Assembly (NCBI GenBank): GCA_038148375.1
Contig: JAYQVH010000005.1
Location: 62,001-126,000, forward strand
DNA from: CAWUEX02 sp038148375
Lineage (GTDB): Bacteria > Pseudomonadota > Alphaproteobacteria > Rhodospirillales > Rhodospirillaceae
Length of the DNA stretch: 64,000 nt
Direction of reading: 5' to 3'
The notes below the pieces were generated by a model. That model ran no database searches and was not told the DNA's origin. It worked only from the letters and a program-made list of their open reading frames with translations. This document shows, in pieces, positions 24,165 through 32,944 of this stretch (position 1 is the first letter of the stretch; each line of letters starts with the position of its first letter). The translations under genes were made by a program, and so were the position numbers.

Positions 24165-25544
24165 GCGACGGAAATTCTAATGCCTGCGTTATCGCCGACC
24201 ATGACCGAGGGCACGCTCTCGAAGTGGCTGGTGAAGGAAGGCGACACGGTGTCGGCGGGGGATGTCATTGCCGAGATCGAAACCGACAAAGCGACGATTG
24301 AACTCGAGGCTGTCGACGAAGGAACACTCGGCAAGATTCTGGTGTCCGAGGGCACGGAAGGCGTCGAGGTCAACAAGCCGATCGGCGTGTTGCTGGAAGA
24401 GGGTGAGGACGCCTCCGATATAGATAGCGAGGTATCTTCTAACGCCAAGCCGGCCGCTGAGTCTGAGCCAGAAACAGATGCCGAGCCGGCAGAACAGGCG
24501 CCGCGCCGTCCGGCGGCACCGAAACCGGTGATCGACGCGGATGAACCGGACCTTGGCGAAACCCAGGAACTGACGGTGCGCGAAGCCTTGCGCGATGCGA
24601 TGGCCGAGGAAATGCGCAAGGACGACAAGGTGTTCCTGATGGGCGAGGAAGTCGCCGAATACCAGGGCGCTTACAAAGTCAGCCAGGGTCTGCTGGATGA
24701 ATTCGGCGCCAAGCGCGTCATCGACACACCGATCACCGAGCATGGCTTTGCCGGTCTCGGCGTTGGCGCGGCCTTCGGCAAACTCAAACCCATTGTCGAA
24801 TTCATGACCTTCAACTTCGCCATGCAGGCGATTGACCAGATCATCAACTCCGCTGCCAAGACACTGTATATGTCCGGCGGCCAGATGGGCTGCCCGATTG
24901 TTTTCCGCGGACCGAACGGCGCGGCGTCACGTGTCGGGGCGCAGCACTCGCAATGTTATGCGGCGTGGTACGCGCACGTGCCCGGCCACAAGGTCGTGGC
25001 GCCTTGGTCCGGTGCGGATGCCAAGGGGTTGCTGAAAGCCGCGATCCGCGATCCGAACCCGGTCATCGTGCTGGAAAACGAATTGCTCTACGGCCAGAAG
25101 TTCGATGTCCCGGTGAGCGACGACTACGTTCTCCCGATCGGCAAGGCAAAGATCGAGCGCGAAGGGTCCGACGTCACCATCACGGCCTTTACGATCATGG
25201 TCGGCAAGGCGTTGGAAGCCGCGGAGAGACTGGCGGACGAGGGAATCTCCGCCGAGGTCATCAATCTGCGCAGCCTGCGCCCGCTGGACTCCGCAACGAT
25301 CATCAAGTCGGTGCAGAAAACCAACCGGTGTGTCTCCTGCGAAGAAGGTTTTCCGTTCTCCGGTATCGGCGCCGAAATCTCCGCGCAAATTATGGAAAGC
25401 GCGTTTGATTATCTCGACGCGCCTGTGACCCGTGTCACCGGCGAAGACGTGCCGATGCCGTACGCCGCTAATTTAGAAAAACTCGCGCTGCCGCAAGTCG
25501 ACAACATCGTCGCTGCAGCCAAAGCCGTGTGTTACCGCGACTGA
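24162..25544 (+). CDS. pdhB: Pyruvate dehydrogenase E1 component, beta subunit with N-terminal lipoyl domain
   Basis: A 460-residue protein, longer than plain E1-beta (~330), because a lipoyl domain occupies residues ~1-80: ILMPALSPTMTEG and the lipoyl-lysine motif EIETDKATIELEA. A Pro/Ala/Glu-rich linker (~85-130) leads to the E1-beta core, with LTVREALRDAMAEEM, GEEVAEYQGAYKVSQGL, HSQCYAAWYAHVPGHKVV and INLRSLRPLD. This fusion is known in alphaproteobacteria. Translation probably starts at TTG. The lipoyl domain is nearly identical to that of E2 in the next gene, suggesting duplication or gene conversion. Confidence 0.95.
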   Translation: MATEILMPALSPTMTEGTLSKWLVKEGDTVSAGDVIAEIETDKATIELEAVDEGTLGKILVSEGTEGVEVNKPIGVLLEEGEDASDIDSEVSSNAKPAAESEPETDAEPAEQAPRRPAAPKPVIDADEPDLGETQELTVREALRDAMAEEMRKDDKVFLMGEEVAEYQGAYKVSQGLLDEFGAKRVIDTPITEHGFAGLGVGAAFGKLKPIVEFMTFNFAMQAIDQIINSAAKTLYMSGGQMGCPIVFRGPNGAASRVGAQHSQCYAAWYAHVPGHKVVAPWSGADAKGLLKAAIRDPNPVIVLENELLYGQKFDVPVSDDYVLPIGKAKIEREGSDVTITAFTIMVGKALEAAERLADEGISAEVINLRSLRPLDSATIIKSVQKTNRCVSCEEGFPFSGIGAEISAQIMESAFDYLDAPVTRVTGEDVPMPYAANLEKLALPQVDNIVAAAKAVCYRD

Positions 25545-25567
25545 TCGCGGTTTAAAGGACCGAACCT

Positions 25568-26869
25568 ATGCCTATCAATATTCTGATGCCAGCTCTGTCT
25601 CCCACCATGACGGAAGGGAAACTCGCCAAGTGGCTGGTCAAAGAGGGGGACGACGTTTCGTCCGGTGACATCATCGCCGAGATCGAGACCGACAAAGCGA
25701 CGATGGAATTGGAAGCCGTCGACGAAGGCAAGATTGGCAAAATTCTTGTGTCCGAGGGCACGGAAGGCGTCGAGGTCAACAAGCCCATCGGCGTGCTGCT
25801 GGAAGAAGGAGAGGACGCCGGCGACATAGGCGACGCTGCGGCCGCCGCTTCTGCACCGGTACCGAAGAAAGAAAAGAAGGAACAGAAAGCCGAAGCGCCG
25901 GCGAAAGCGGAGCCTGCGCCGGAGCCAAAGAAATCTGCACCTGCGCCTACGACCGCGCCGCCGTCTGCTGACTCAGACCGCGTCGTGGCAAGCCCGCTGG
26001 CCAAGCGTATTGCTGAGAATGCGGGTGTGGATCTCGGCTCAATCAAAGGCAGCGGACCGAATGGCCGCATTGTCAAAGCCGATGTCGAAGCCGCGATCTC
26101 TGGCGGCACGGCGAAAAAGGGCGCGGCCGCAGCGCCTGCATCGGCGGTCAGCAGCGCCTCTGCTGATGTTCCGGATTACGGTCAGGCGTACACCGAGGAA
26201 CCGAACTCGTCCGTGCGCAAGATCATCGCGCGGCGCTTGCTGGAAGCGAAGCAGACGATCCCGCATTTCTATCTCACCATTGATTGCGTCATCGATGATC
26301 TGCTCGGCCTGCGCAAGTCCTTGAACGCGCGCGACGGCGCCGATTACAAGCTGTCGGTCAACGACTTCGTCATCAAGGCGTGTGCGTTGGCGATGAAGAA
26401 AGTTCCGATGGCCAACGCGACGTGGACCGACGAAGCGATCCGTCTGTATGACAACGTCGATGTGTCCGTCGCTGTGGCCACGGACGGCGGGTTAATCACC
26501 CCGATCATCCGCAACGCCGATCGAAAAGGCCTGGCCGCCATCTCAAATGAGATGAAGGAACTGGCCGGCCGCGCCCGCGACAACAAACTCGCGCCGGAAG
26601 AATACCAAGGAGGCGGGTTCTCGATTTCGAATCTCGGCATGTACGGCATCAAGGAATTTTCCGCGATCATCAATCCGCCGCAAAGCGCGATCTTAGCGGT
26701 TGGGGCTGGTGAGCAGCGCCCGGTTGTCAAAGATGGCGCGCTGGCCGTCGCGACTGTGATGACCTGCACGCTGTCTTGCGACCACCGCGTTGTCGATGGA
26801 GCGGTGGGTGCCGAGTTTCTCGCCGCCTTCAAGCCGCTGATTGAAGATCCGCTGAGCCTGATGCTGTAG
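25568..26869 (+). CDS. pdhC: Dihydrolipoamide acetyltransferase (PDH E2)
   Basis: A 433-residue core enzyme of the PDH complex, moving the acetyl group from lipoyl to CoA. The domains in order are: lipoyl (residues ~1-80, lipoyl-lysine in EIETDKATMELEA), a Pro/Ala/Lys linker, the peripheral subunit-binding domain (VASPLAKRIAENAGVDLGSI, ~138-170), a second linker, and the catalytic domain (~205-433) ending with the active-site motif SCDHRVVDGA. The start ATG follows AAGGA. It sits 23 bases after pdhB and 11 bases before lpd, in one operon. Confidence 0.96.
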   Translation: MPINILMPALSPTMTEGKLAKWLVKEGDDVSSGDIIAEIETDKATMELEAVDEGKIGKILVSEGTEGVEVNKPIGVLLEEGEDAGDIGDAAAAASAPVPKKEKKEQKAEAPAKAEPAPEPKKSAPAPTTAPPSADSDRVVASPLAKRIAENAGVDLGSIKGSGPNGRIVKADVEAAISGGTAKKGAAAAPASAVSSASADVPDYGQAYTEEPNSSVRKIIARRLLEAKQTIPHFYLTIDCVIDDLLGLRKSLNARDGADYKLSVNDFVIKACALAMKKVPMANATWTDEAIRLYDNVDVSVAVATDGGLITPIIRNADRKGLAAISNEMKELAGRARDNKLAPEEYQGGGFSISNLGMYGIKEFSAIINPPQSAILAVGAGEQRPVVKDGALAVATVMTCTLSCDHRVVDGAVGAEFLAAFKPLIEDPLSLML

Positions 26870-26880
26870 GCGGGACGGAC

Positions 26881-28278
26881 ATGGCAGATACAAATTTCGA
26901 CCTCATTGTTATTGGCGGCGGGCCCGGCGGTTACGTCACCGCGATCCGCGGTTCCCAACTCGGGATGAAGACCGCGCTGGTCGAACGCGAACATCTCGGC
27001 GGCATTTGCCTGAACTGGGGCTGCATACCCACCAAAGCGTTGCTGCGGACGTCGGAAGTCTATCACCTGATGCAGCATGCCGAGGACTTTGGCCTGTCGG
27101 TGAAAGACGTAAAGTTCGACATCAAGAAAGTCGTCGAACGCTCACGCAAAGTCGCCGGGCGTCTGTCCGGCGGCGTCGGCATGCTGATGAAGAAGAATAA
27201 GATTCAAGTGTTCGACGGCCACGGCGCTCTCGCTGGCAAAGGGCAGGTCAAAGTCGCCAAGGACAAGAAAGACGTTGCGACCCTGAAGGCCAAGCACATC
27301 ATCCTGGCGACCGGCGCGCGGGCGCGCACGCTGCCCGGCCTGGAGCCGGACGGCAAACTGATCTGGACGTACAAAGAAGCCATGGTGCCTGAGTCCATGC
27401 CGAAGTCGCTGCTGGTTATCGGATCGGGCGCCATCGGGATCGAGTTCGCGAGCTTCTATCGGACTCTCGGCGCAGAGGTGACCGTGGTCGAAGTGCTCGA
27501 CCGGATCCTTCCGGTCGAAGACGAGGAAATTTCAGCGTTCGCCCACAAAGCTTTCAAGAAGCAGGGCATGAACATCATCACCGGCGCGTCGGTGAAGGAG
27601 CTCAAGACCGGCAAGGACAACGTCACCGCGACCATCGACAAGGGCGGTAAGACCGAGAAGGTGACGGTCGACCGGGTGATCCTCGCTGTCGGCATCGTCG
27701 GCAATGTGGAAAACATCGGCCTCGAAAACACCAAGGTGAAGGTCGAGAAGACCCACGTCGTCACCGGAAAATACAGCGAGACGGATGAGCCGGGCGTTTA
27801 CGCCATCGGCGATCTCACCGGTCCGCCGTGGCTGGCGCACAAGGCGAGCCATGAAGGGGTGATCTGCGTTGAGAAGATCGCTGGCCAGAATCCGCACCCG
27901 CTCAACACGTCGCGCATCCCTGGCTGTACATACTGCCATCCGCAGATCGCCAGCGTCGGCATGACCGAAGCCAAAGCCAAGGAGGCGGGCCATAAGGTTC
28001 GCGTCGGCCGCTTTTCCTTCGTCGGCAACGGCAAGGCGATTGCCCTGGGCGATGACCAGGGGCTGGTGAAGACCATATTCGACGACAAGACCGGGGAGCT
28101 TCTGGGCGCGCACATGGTCGGGGCCGAAGTGACCGAGCTGATTCAGGGTTATGCCGTGGCGCAAACCCTCGAAACCACCGAGGCGGAACTGTTGGAAACC
28201 GTGTTCCCGCATCCGACCCTCTCGGAGATGATGCACGAAGCTGTGCTTGATGCGTACGGCCGGGTGATCCATTTATAA
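26881..28278 (+). CDS. lpdA: Dihydrolipoyl dehydrogenase (PDH E3)
   Basis: A 465-residue flavoprotein that reoxidises dihydrolipoyl groups with NAD+. The FAD-binding start is DLIVIGGGPGGYVTAI. The redox-active disulphide lies in GGICLNWGCIPTKAL. The NAD-binding glycine motif is VIGSGAIGIEFASFY, the second FAD motif is GVYAIGDLTG, and the C-terminal dimer interface with the catalytic histidine is HPTLSEMMHEA. The length is normal. Its position inside the pdh operon marks it as the E3 dedicated to this complex, though it may serve others. Confidence 0.96.
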   Translation: MADTNFDLIVIGGGPGGYVTAIRGSQLGMKTALVEREHLGGICLNWGCIPTKALLRTSEVYHLMQHAEDFGLSVKDVKFDIKKVVERSRKVAGRLSGGVGMLMKKNKIQVFDGHGALAGKGQVKVAKDKKDVATLKAKHIILATGARARTLPGLEPDGKLIWTYKEAMVPESMPKSLLVIGSGAIGIEFASFYRTLGAEVTVVEVLDRILPVEDEEISAFAHKAFKKQGMNIITGASVKELKTGKDNVTATIDKGGKTEKVTVDRVILAVGIVGNVENIGLENTKVKVEKTHVVTGKYSETDEPGVYAIGDLTGPPWLAHKASHEGVICVEKIAGQNPHPLNTSRIPGCTYCHPQIASVGMTEAKAKEAGHKVRVGRFSFVGNGKAIALGDDQGLVKTIFDDKTGELLGAHMVGAEVTELIQGYAVAQTLETTEAELLETVFPHPTLSEMMHEAVLDAYGRVIHL

Positions 28279-28281
28279 GCC

Positions 28282-29205
28282 ATGACCGAAGTAGCCCCCA
28301 TAAAGGACCAGCCCAAGCGCGCGCCCAAGCCGGATTGGCTTCGGGTGAAGGCGCCGACGTCGCCGGAGTACGGTCAGACCCGCAAGCTGATGCGCGATCT
28401 GAACCTGCACACGGTGTGCGAAGAGGCGGCCTGTCCGAACATCGGGGAGTGCTGGGCGCAAAAGCACGCGACCATGATGATCCTAGGGGACACCTGCACC
28501 CGCGCCTGCGCCTTCTGCAACATCAAGACCGGCAAGCCGAACAAGGTGGATGCGGACGAACCTCAACATGTCGCCGAAGCGGTCGCCAATCTCGGACTGC
28601 GTCACGTGGTTATCACGTCCGTTGACCGCGATGACCTCGAGGACGGCGGCGCCGCGCACTGGGTTGCGGTCATCGAAGCCGTCCGCGCCGCATGCCCGGA
28701 CACGACCATCGAAGTCCTGACGCCCGACTTCCGCAAGAAACTCGGCTCGACGGATTTGGTCGCGGCGGCGAAGCCGGACGTGTTCAACCATAATCTTGAG
28801 ACCGTGCCGCGGCTGTACCGCAGCATTCGCCCCGGGGCCCGATACTTCACGAGCCTGCGCTTGCTTGAGCGCGTCAAGGAAGTGGTCCCGTCGGTGTTTA
28901 CCAAGAGCGGCATCATGGTCGGCCTCGGCGAAGAGAAAGACGAGGTGCTGCAGGTCATGGACGATATGCGCGCCGCTGACGTCGATTTCCTGACCATCGG
29001 CCAGTACCTGCAGCCGACGCCGCGCCACGCGCCGGTCGACCGGTTCGTCACACCGGATGAATTCGCCGAATACGAAAAATTGGCCCGCGCCAAGGGTTTC
29101 CTGATGGTTTCGGCCAGCCCGCTGACACGCTCGTCCTACCACGCCGATGCCGATTTCGCGCGCCTGCGCGATGCCCGGGAGGCGAAACTCGCCGCCGCCC
29201 GCTAA
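28282..29205 (+). CDS. lipA: Lipoyl synthase
   Basis: A 307-residue radical-SAM enzyme that inserts two sulphur atoms into octanoyl groups on lipoyl domains. The auxiliary cluster cysteines are in CEEAACPNIGECW, and the radical-SAM cluster is CTRACAFC. The C-terminal conserved serine motif is in SPLTRSSYHAD. Its location directly behind the pdh genes, whose E1-beta and E2 both carry lipoyl domains, fits a supply role. It starts three bases after the lpd stop. Confidence 0.96.
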   Translation: MTEVAPIKDQPKRAPKPDWLRVKAPTSPEYGQTRKLMRDLNLHTVCEEAACPNIGECWAQKHATMMILGDTCTRACAFCNIKTGKPNKVDADEPQHVAEAVANLGLRHVVITSVDRDDLEDGGAAHWVAVIEAVRAACPDTTIEVLTPDFRKKLGSTDLVAAAKPDVFNHNLETVPRLYRSIRPGARYFTSLRLLERVKEVVPSVFTKSGIMVGLGEEKDEVLQVMDDMRAADVDFLTIGQYLQPTPRHAPVDRFVTPDEFAEYEKLARAKGFLMVSASPLTRSSYHADADFARLRDAREAKLAAAR

Positions 29206-29225
29206 GCCCGGAACACCGCGCGCCC

Positions 29226-29663
29226 ATGGCTGTTCACAACGAAACGCGCATTCTTCCTTACACACCGGAACAGGTGTTTGAGCTCGTCGCCGACGTCGAG
29301 CGCTATCCGCAATTCCTGCCGTGGTGCGTGGCCTGCCGCATCACCAAACGTCTTGACGACGGTTTTGAAGCCGACCTTGCGATTGGATTTAAGATGGTGC
29401 GGGAGAAGTTTTCATCCCGCGTGACTTTGAACCGGCCGGACAAGATTGTCGTGGGCTACAAAGACGGACCGTTTAGCTATCTCAGCAACACTTGGAATTT
29501 TAAGCCCGGTCCCGACGGGAAGGGGACGCAGGTCGACTTCCACCTGGAATTCGAATTCCGGTCGCGCATGCTGCAGTCGATTATCGGCGTGCTGTTCGAG
29601 GAGGCGGTGCGGCGCATGGTGGGCGCGTTTGAAGCCCGCGCCAAAGAGCTTTACGGGTCCTGA
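29226..29663 (+). CDS. COQ10/RatA-like START-domain protein
   Basis: A 145-residue polyketide-cyclase/START-fold protein of the ubiquinone-binding COQ10 family. Typical segments are ETRILPYTPEQVFELVADVE and YPQFLPWCVACRI at the N-terminus and FEEAVRRMVGAFEARA at the end. The mitochondrial homologue binds coenzyme Q and supports respiration; bacterial relatives are also labelled RatA. The position behind lipA is common in alphaproteobacteria. It abuts the convergent cinA-like gene with no gap. Confidence 0.88.
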   Translation: MAVHNETRILPYTPEQVFELVADVERYPQFLPWCVACRITKRLDDGFEADLAIGFKMVREKFSSRVTLNRPDKIVVGYKDGPFSYLSNTWNFKPGPDGKGTQVDFHLEFEFRSRMLQSIIGVLFEEAVRRMVGAFEARAKELYGS

Positions 29664-30212
29664 TCAGGCCTGCATCTCGTCTTCTTCGTCGTCCTCAAAA
29701 TATTCATCGGGTTCTTCGAGGCGGCTGAGCATTAATTCAAGGGCGGCGCCAACGGTTGAACGGCGGATATCGTCACGCGTTCCGGCAAAAACGTATCGTT
29801 TCACCACCGCGTCCTCGCCGCGTTCCGCGAGCGACAGATAGACAAGTCCGACCGGTTTGTCGGCGGAGCCGCCGCCGGGACCGGCAATGCCGGTGACGGC
29901 GACCGCGATGTCCGCGCCTGAATGCGCGACGGCACCTTCGGCCATGGCCGCGGCGACGATGTCACTCACCGCGCCGAACTCCGAGATCGCATCGGATGGC
30001 ACACCCAGCAGGCGTGTCTTAGATTCGTTCGCGTAGGTCACAAATCCAGAAATAAATACATCTGAGGAGCCGGGGACGGCTGTGAGACAACTTGAGATCA
30101 GTCCGCCCGTGCAGGACTCAGCCGTTGCCAGGCATTTGCCGTGATCTGCCGCAGCCTGGATGACGGCGGCGGCCATACTTGTGAGATCGTCCGGGAGCGT
30201 CGCCAAATTCAA
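29664..30212 (-). CDS. pncC: CinA-family nicotinamide-nucleotide amidohydrolase
   Basis: A 182-residue stand-alone CinA C-terminal (PncC) domain, which deamidates nicotinamide mononucleotide in pyridine-nucleotide recycling. Motifs are LATAESCTGGLISSCL, GFVTYANESKTRLLGV and AVTGIAGPGGGSADKPVGLVY. The C-terminus has an acidic tail (EEPDEYFEDDEEDEMQA) that is not part of the domain. The start is a TTG overlapping the pgpA stop, consistent with coupling; an ATG 36 bases downstream is the alternative. Confidence 0.9.
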   Translation of the reverse strand: MNLATLPDDLTSMAAAVIQAAADHGKCLATAESCTGGLISSCLTAVPGSSDVFISGFVTYANESKTRLLGVPSDAISEFGAVSDIVAAAMAEGAVAHSGADIAVAVTGIAGPGGGSADKPVGLVYLSLAERGEDAVVKRYVFAGTRDDIRRSTVGAALELMLSRLEEPDEYFEDDEEDEMQA

Positions 30213-30661
30213 GAACCCAATGCCAGCGAGACAACGTATGTGAGCAGACCCGCATAAACTGCGGCCGCGATATCGTCAATCATAACGCCGAGCGCGCCTG
30301 GGACGTTGCGCTCCAAGGTCCGGATCGGCCAGGGCTTGAAAATGTCAAATACCCGAAACGCGATGAATCCAACGGCGTAGATCAGGGGCTCGGGCGTGAC
30401 AAAAGCGAGCGTCAGCCATTGGCCGGCCACTTCGTCAATGACAACCCAGCCCGGGTCGTGGCCGGCGTCTGGCGTCTTGGCGGCAACGGCCCAGCCAATG
30501 AGGAACGCCAGACCGGCGGCTGCAACCAGTCCGATCGGTCCCCAAGTGCTGAAAATGATCCAGGCGAAGGGTAGTGCCGCCAACGATCCTGCGGTTCCGG
30601 GCGCTTTCGGAGCGTATCCGGTTCCGAACCATGAAAGCGTCAATCTGGCTAAAAAATTCAC
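30209..30661 (-). CDS. pgpA: Phosphatidylglycerophosphatase A
   Basis: A 150-residue membrane enzyme that dephosphorylates phosphatidylglycerol phosphate in phospholipid synthesis. The family motifs are FGTGYAPKAPGTAGSLAALP, GHDPGWVVIDEVAGQWL and FRVFDIFKPWPIR, with about four hydrophobic segments. It starts at GTG and is coupled to the downstream CinA-like gene by a four-base overlap. Confidence 0.93.
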   Translation of the reverse strand: MNFLARLTLSWFGTGYAPKAPGTAGSLAALPFAWIIFSTWGPIGLVAAAGLAFLIGWAVAAKTPDAGHDPGWVVIDEVAGQWLTLAFVTPEPLIYAVGFIAFRVFDIFKPWPIRTLERNVPGALGVMIDDIAAAVYAGLLTYVVSLALGS

Positions 30662-31019
30662 GTTTTCCGCGTTCTTTCTCTATCTAATCGCCATGCGTGC
30701 GCATATCTGACAACGGTCCGCCTAACGCTCGGATCATGTGTAATAGGGCACTGGCCGGTGTCAGGAGCGACAAAGTTTGTACCAGAAGTGGCGTGTGGCG
30801 TCTTTGTGTTTGAAATATCTACCAAAAATCGACACAATCCGCCCATTGGGCTATCTGGACCGGACGGCCGGTCCATGTATGTGGGGTTTCTTAATACATT
30901 CGGGGCACACCCTCAGCGGACGGGGCCTGAAATAAAAATTAAGTTCGCCCATCACCTGCTGCCGATTGCCTTGTCGCTTTGGGTTAGCGGACGGTGGAGT
31001 TGTGTTCTTGGGGAAGCGC
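30662..31019. other. 358-base intergenic region upstream of the M23 peptidase gene
   Basis: No gene with family support was found. The 91-residue ORF here is not convincing. It contains an 8-base-pair inverted repeat at 30856-30875 and AT-rich DNA near 30930-30942, which may be part of the promoter of the M23-bactofilin operon. Confidence 0.4.
30856..30875. repeat. Inverted repeat upstream of the M23-bactofilin operon
   Basis: TGGACCGG and CCGGTCCA form a perfect 8-base-pair inverted repeat around ACGG. It could be an operator or a leader hairpin; there is no T-run. Confidence 0.35.
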
Positions 31020-32423
31020 ATGTCGAAGTTTGATCCGAATGACCGCAGCCTTTCGTCGTTTCAGCGACGACTGCAAAGATTCTTTCCAGAGCGGCAAATC
31101 ATATTGCGCACCGAAGAGCGGATGCGCACGTTGCGGCTCACGACGATGCGTCAGGCCATCGCGACGTGTTTTGTTTCCGTGGTCGGCGTCTGGTTGCTGA
31201 TCAGTTCCGGATTGGTTGTCAGTCACAGTGACCGCATCCGCGCGAAGGAAAGTGAAATCAAAGACGCGCGATCCGGCTATGAACAATTGCTCGCTCAGTT
31301 AACCGTATACAAGAAGCGCATCGACTCAATTACAGACGACCTCAACGACAACAACTCGCGTATGGTCAATCTCATCGACCGGCAGGTGACGCTGCTGGAT
31401 CGGAAAACACCCCAAGGCGCATTGGCCTCGGCAGCGCGCCAGCGCAAACCTGACCTCGAAAGCCGCAATTCAGACGATGCGGATTGGACAACGGATCCGG
31501 AGGAGATCGAGGTCGCGATTGGCCGAGTTGAACTCGAACGTCTGCGCGTTGCCGAAGAGCGCGCGGCGTTGCGCCAGCAGCTGACCCAGCTCAAAACTGA
31601 CATGACCGACGTGTCGCGCGTGCACGCGGGGACTGATTACATCGATCCGAATGCCTTGGACGTTCGCCAGCTCGTTATAGAGCGCGATCTCGCGGCAAGT
31701 GAGCGTGACACGCTGAATTCAAAGGTCGTTGAACTCGAAGATCAAATTCGCGAAATGGAGAGCACGCAACTTCTGCTGTTCCATCGTTTCGCGGAAGTGG
31801 CCGACGAAAAGATCGAGCACATCGAAGCATCGCTCGATGGAACCGGGCTAGAGGTCGACGCCTTGCTGGAAAACCGCCGCGGTGAGTTCGGCAGCGGTGG
31901 TCCGTTTATCCCGCTCGAATCCGTGCCGCGGGAGCAGGGGCCGCTCCATGAGTCGCTGGTGTCGCTGAATCTTCAGCTCGAGCGCTTGACGGAGCTGCAA
32001 AACCTGGCCGCCGTCATGCCCTTGGAAAAGCCATTGTCGAAATACTGGATCACCAGCGGTTTTGGGGTGCGAAAAGACCCGTTTACCGGCGGATATGCCC
32101 GCCATCTCGGCCTGGATTTTGGCGGTCCGTATAAATCCCCGGTTTTAAGTCCGGGCGAGGGCAAGGTAATCCACGCCGGATGGCGCGGGAAATATGGCCG
32201 TATGGTCGAGGTCGACCACGGCATGGGGTTAACCTCCCGCTATGGCCATTTGGCCAAAGTTTCTGTAGAAGAAGGGGAATATGTCGGTCGCGGAACCGAA
32301 CTTGGCCTCCTGGGAAACAGCGGCCGGAGCTCTGGGCCGCACCTTCATTTCGAAGTGCTTTACGGTGGGAAACAGTTGAACCCACTCAAGTTCATCAGAG
32401 CTGGCAGCGATGTTCTCAAATAA
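31020..32423 (+). CDS. M23-family (LytM) peptidoglycan endopeptidase, membrane-anchored
   Basis: A 467-residue protein. One membrane segment near residues 40-65 (ATCFVSVVGVWLLISSGLVV) follows a basic cytoplasmic head. Long coiled coils occupy ~70-280 (e.g. VELEDQIREMES). The C-terminal LytM domain retains zinc-site features: HLGLDFGG, RYGHLAKVSV and GPHLHFEV. It should cleave or bind peptidoglycan cross-bridges in the periplasm. The start at 31020 is preferred over an upstream in-frame codon. It overlaps the bactofilin gene by 14 bases; such pairs act in cell-shape control in other bacteria. Confidence 0.92.
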   Translation: MSKFDPNDRSLSSFQRRLQRFFPERQIILRTEERMRTLRLTTMRQAIATCFVSVVGVWLLISSGLVVSHSDRIRAKESEIKDARSGYEQLLAQLTVYKKRIDSITDDLNDNNSRMVNLIDRQVTLLDRKTPQGALASAARQRKPDLESRNSDDADWTTDPEEIEVAIGRVELERLRVAEERAALRQQLTQLKTDMTDVSRVHAGTDYIDPNALDVRQLVIERDLAASERDTLNSKVVELEDQIREMESTQLLLFHRFAEVADEKIEHIEASLDGTGLEVDALLENRRGEFGSGGPFIPLESVPREQGPLHESLVSLNLQLERLTELQNLAAVMPLEKPLSKYWITSGFGVRKDPFTGGYARHLGLDFGGPYKSPVLSPGEGKVIHAGWRGKYGRMVEVDHGMGLTSRYGHLAKVSVEEGEYVGRGTELGLLGNSGRSSGPHLHFEVLYGGKQLNPLKFIRAGSDVLK

Positions 32424-32889
32424 AACAAACGGGCAAGCACAAGGACAGGGCGCACGCATGAGCGAAGGTCAAACCAAATCTGTTCCGTCGATTATCAGCA
32501 TCGATTTGTCCGTTCAGGGTAATTTGTCGAGCAACGGCGAAATCCAGGTTGATGGCACCGTCAACGGCGATATTGCATGCAAGGCTCTCATCGTCGGGAC
32601 AAAGGGATCCGTCAGCGGAGAAGTGAAAGCACAGACCGTGCGTATTCACGGCAGCATCAAAGGCCAAGTCAAAGCCAAGTCGGTGTTTTTGGCATCGACC
32701 GCTCAGATGTCAGGCGACATCGAGCACGAAAGCGTTGCCATCGAGCCCGGCGCGTTCATGGAAGGGCATTGCAAACGCATCGCCACGGAAGCGCCGCAAC
32801 CGGCTAAGTCCGAACCAGTGGAAATCAAAGCAAACCTCCGTCCGGCAAAACTGGAGGAGGCGGCTGTCGCCCAAGCAGCGGCGTCGTAA
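32410..32889 (+). CDS. Bactofilin
   Basis: A 159-residue polymer-forming cytoskeletal protein (bactofilin, DUF583). The core (~25-125) shows the repeating beta-helix pattern seen in NGEIQVDGTVNGDI, GTKGSVSGEVKAQTV and GSIKGQVKAKSVFL. The N-terminus (SNKTNGQAQGQG) and the C-terminal Ala/Glu/Lys tail look disordered. It is cotranscribed with the overlapping M23 peptidase, a known functional pairing in which the bactofilin positions the peptidoglycan enzyme. A strong terminator follows. Confidence 0.94.
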   Translation: MFSNKTNGQAQGQGARMSEGQTKSVPSIISIDLSVQGNLSSNGEIQVDGTVNGDIACKALIVGTKGSVSGEVKAQTVRIHGSIKGQVKAKSVFLASTAQMSGDIEHESVAIEPGAFMEGHCKRIATEAPQPAKSEPVEIKANLRPAKLEEAAVAQAAAS

Positions 32890-32913
32890 CACGTCATTCA
32901 TCGAGAATGAAAC

Positions 32914-32940
32914 AAGGCCGGCCAATGCCGGCCTTTTTCT
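32914..32940 (+). terminator. Intrinsic terminator after the bactofilin gene
   Basis: AAGGCCGGC and GCCGGCCTT form a perfect 9-base-pair stem with the loop CAAT, followed by a T-run. It lies between convergent genes and may also serve the slt gene, where TTGTTTCATT follows on the minus strand. Confidence 0.9.
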
Positions 32941-32944
32941 ATGC

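Noticed and set aside
30758..31033. 91-residue ORF upstream of the M23 peptidase gene
   Set aside because: No family similarity, atypical composition, and it overlaps the M23 start.
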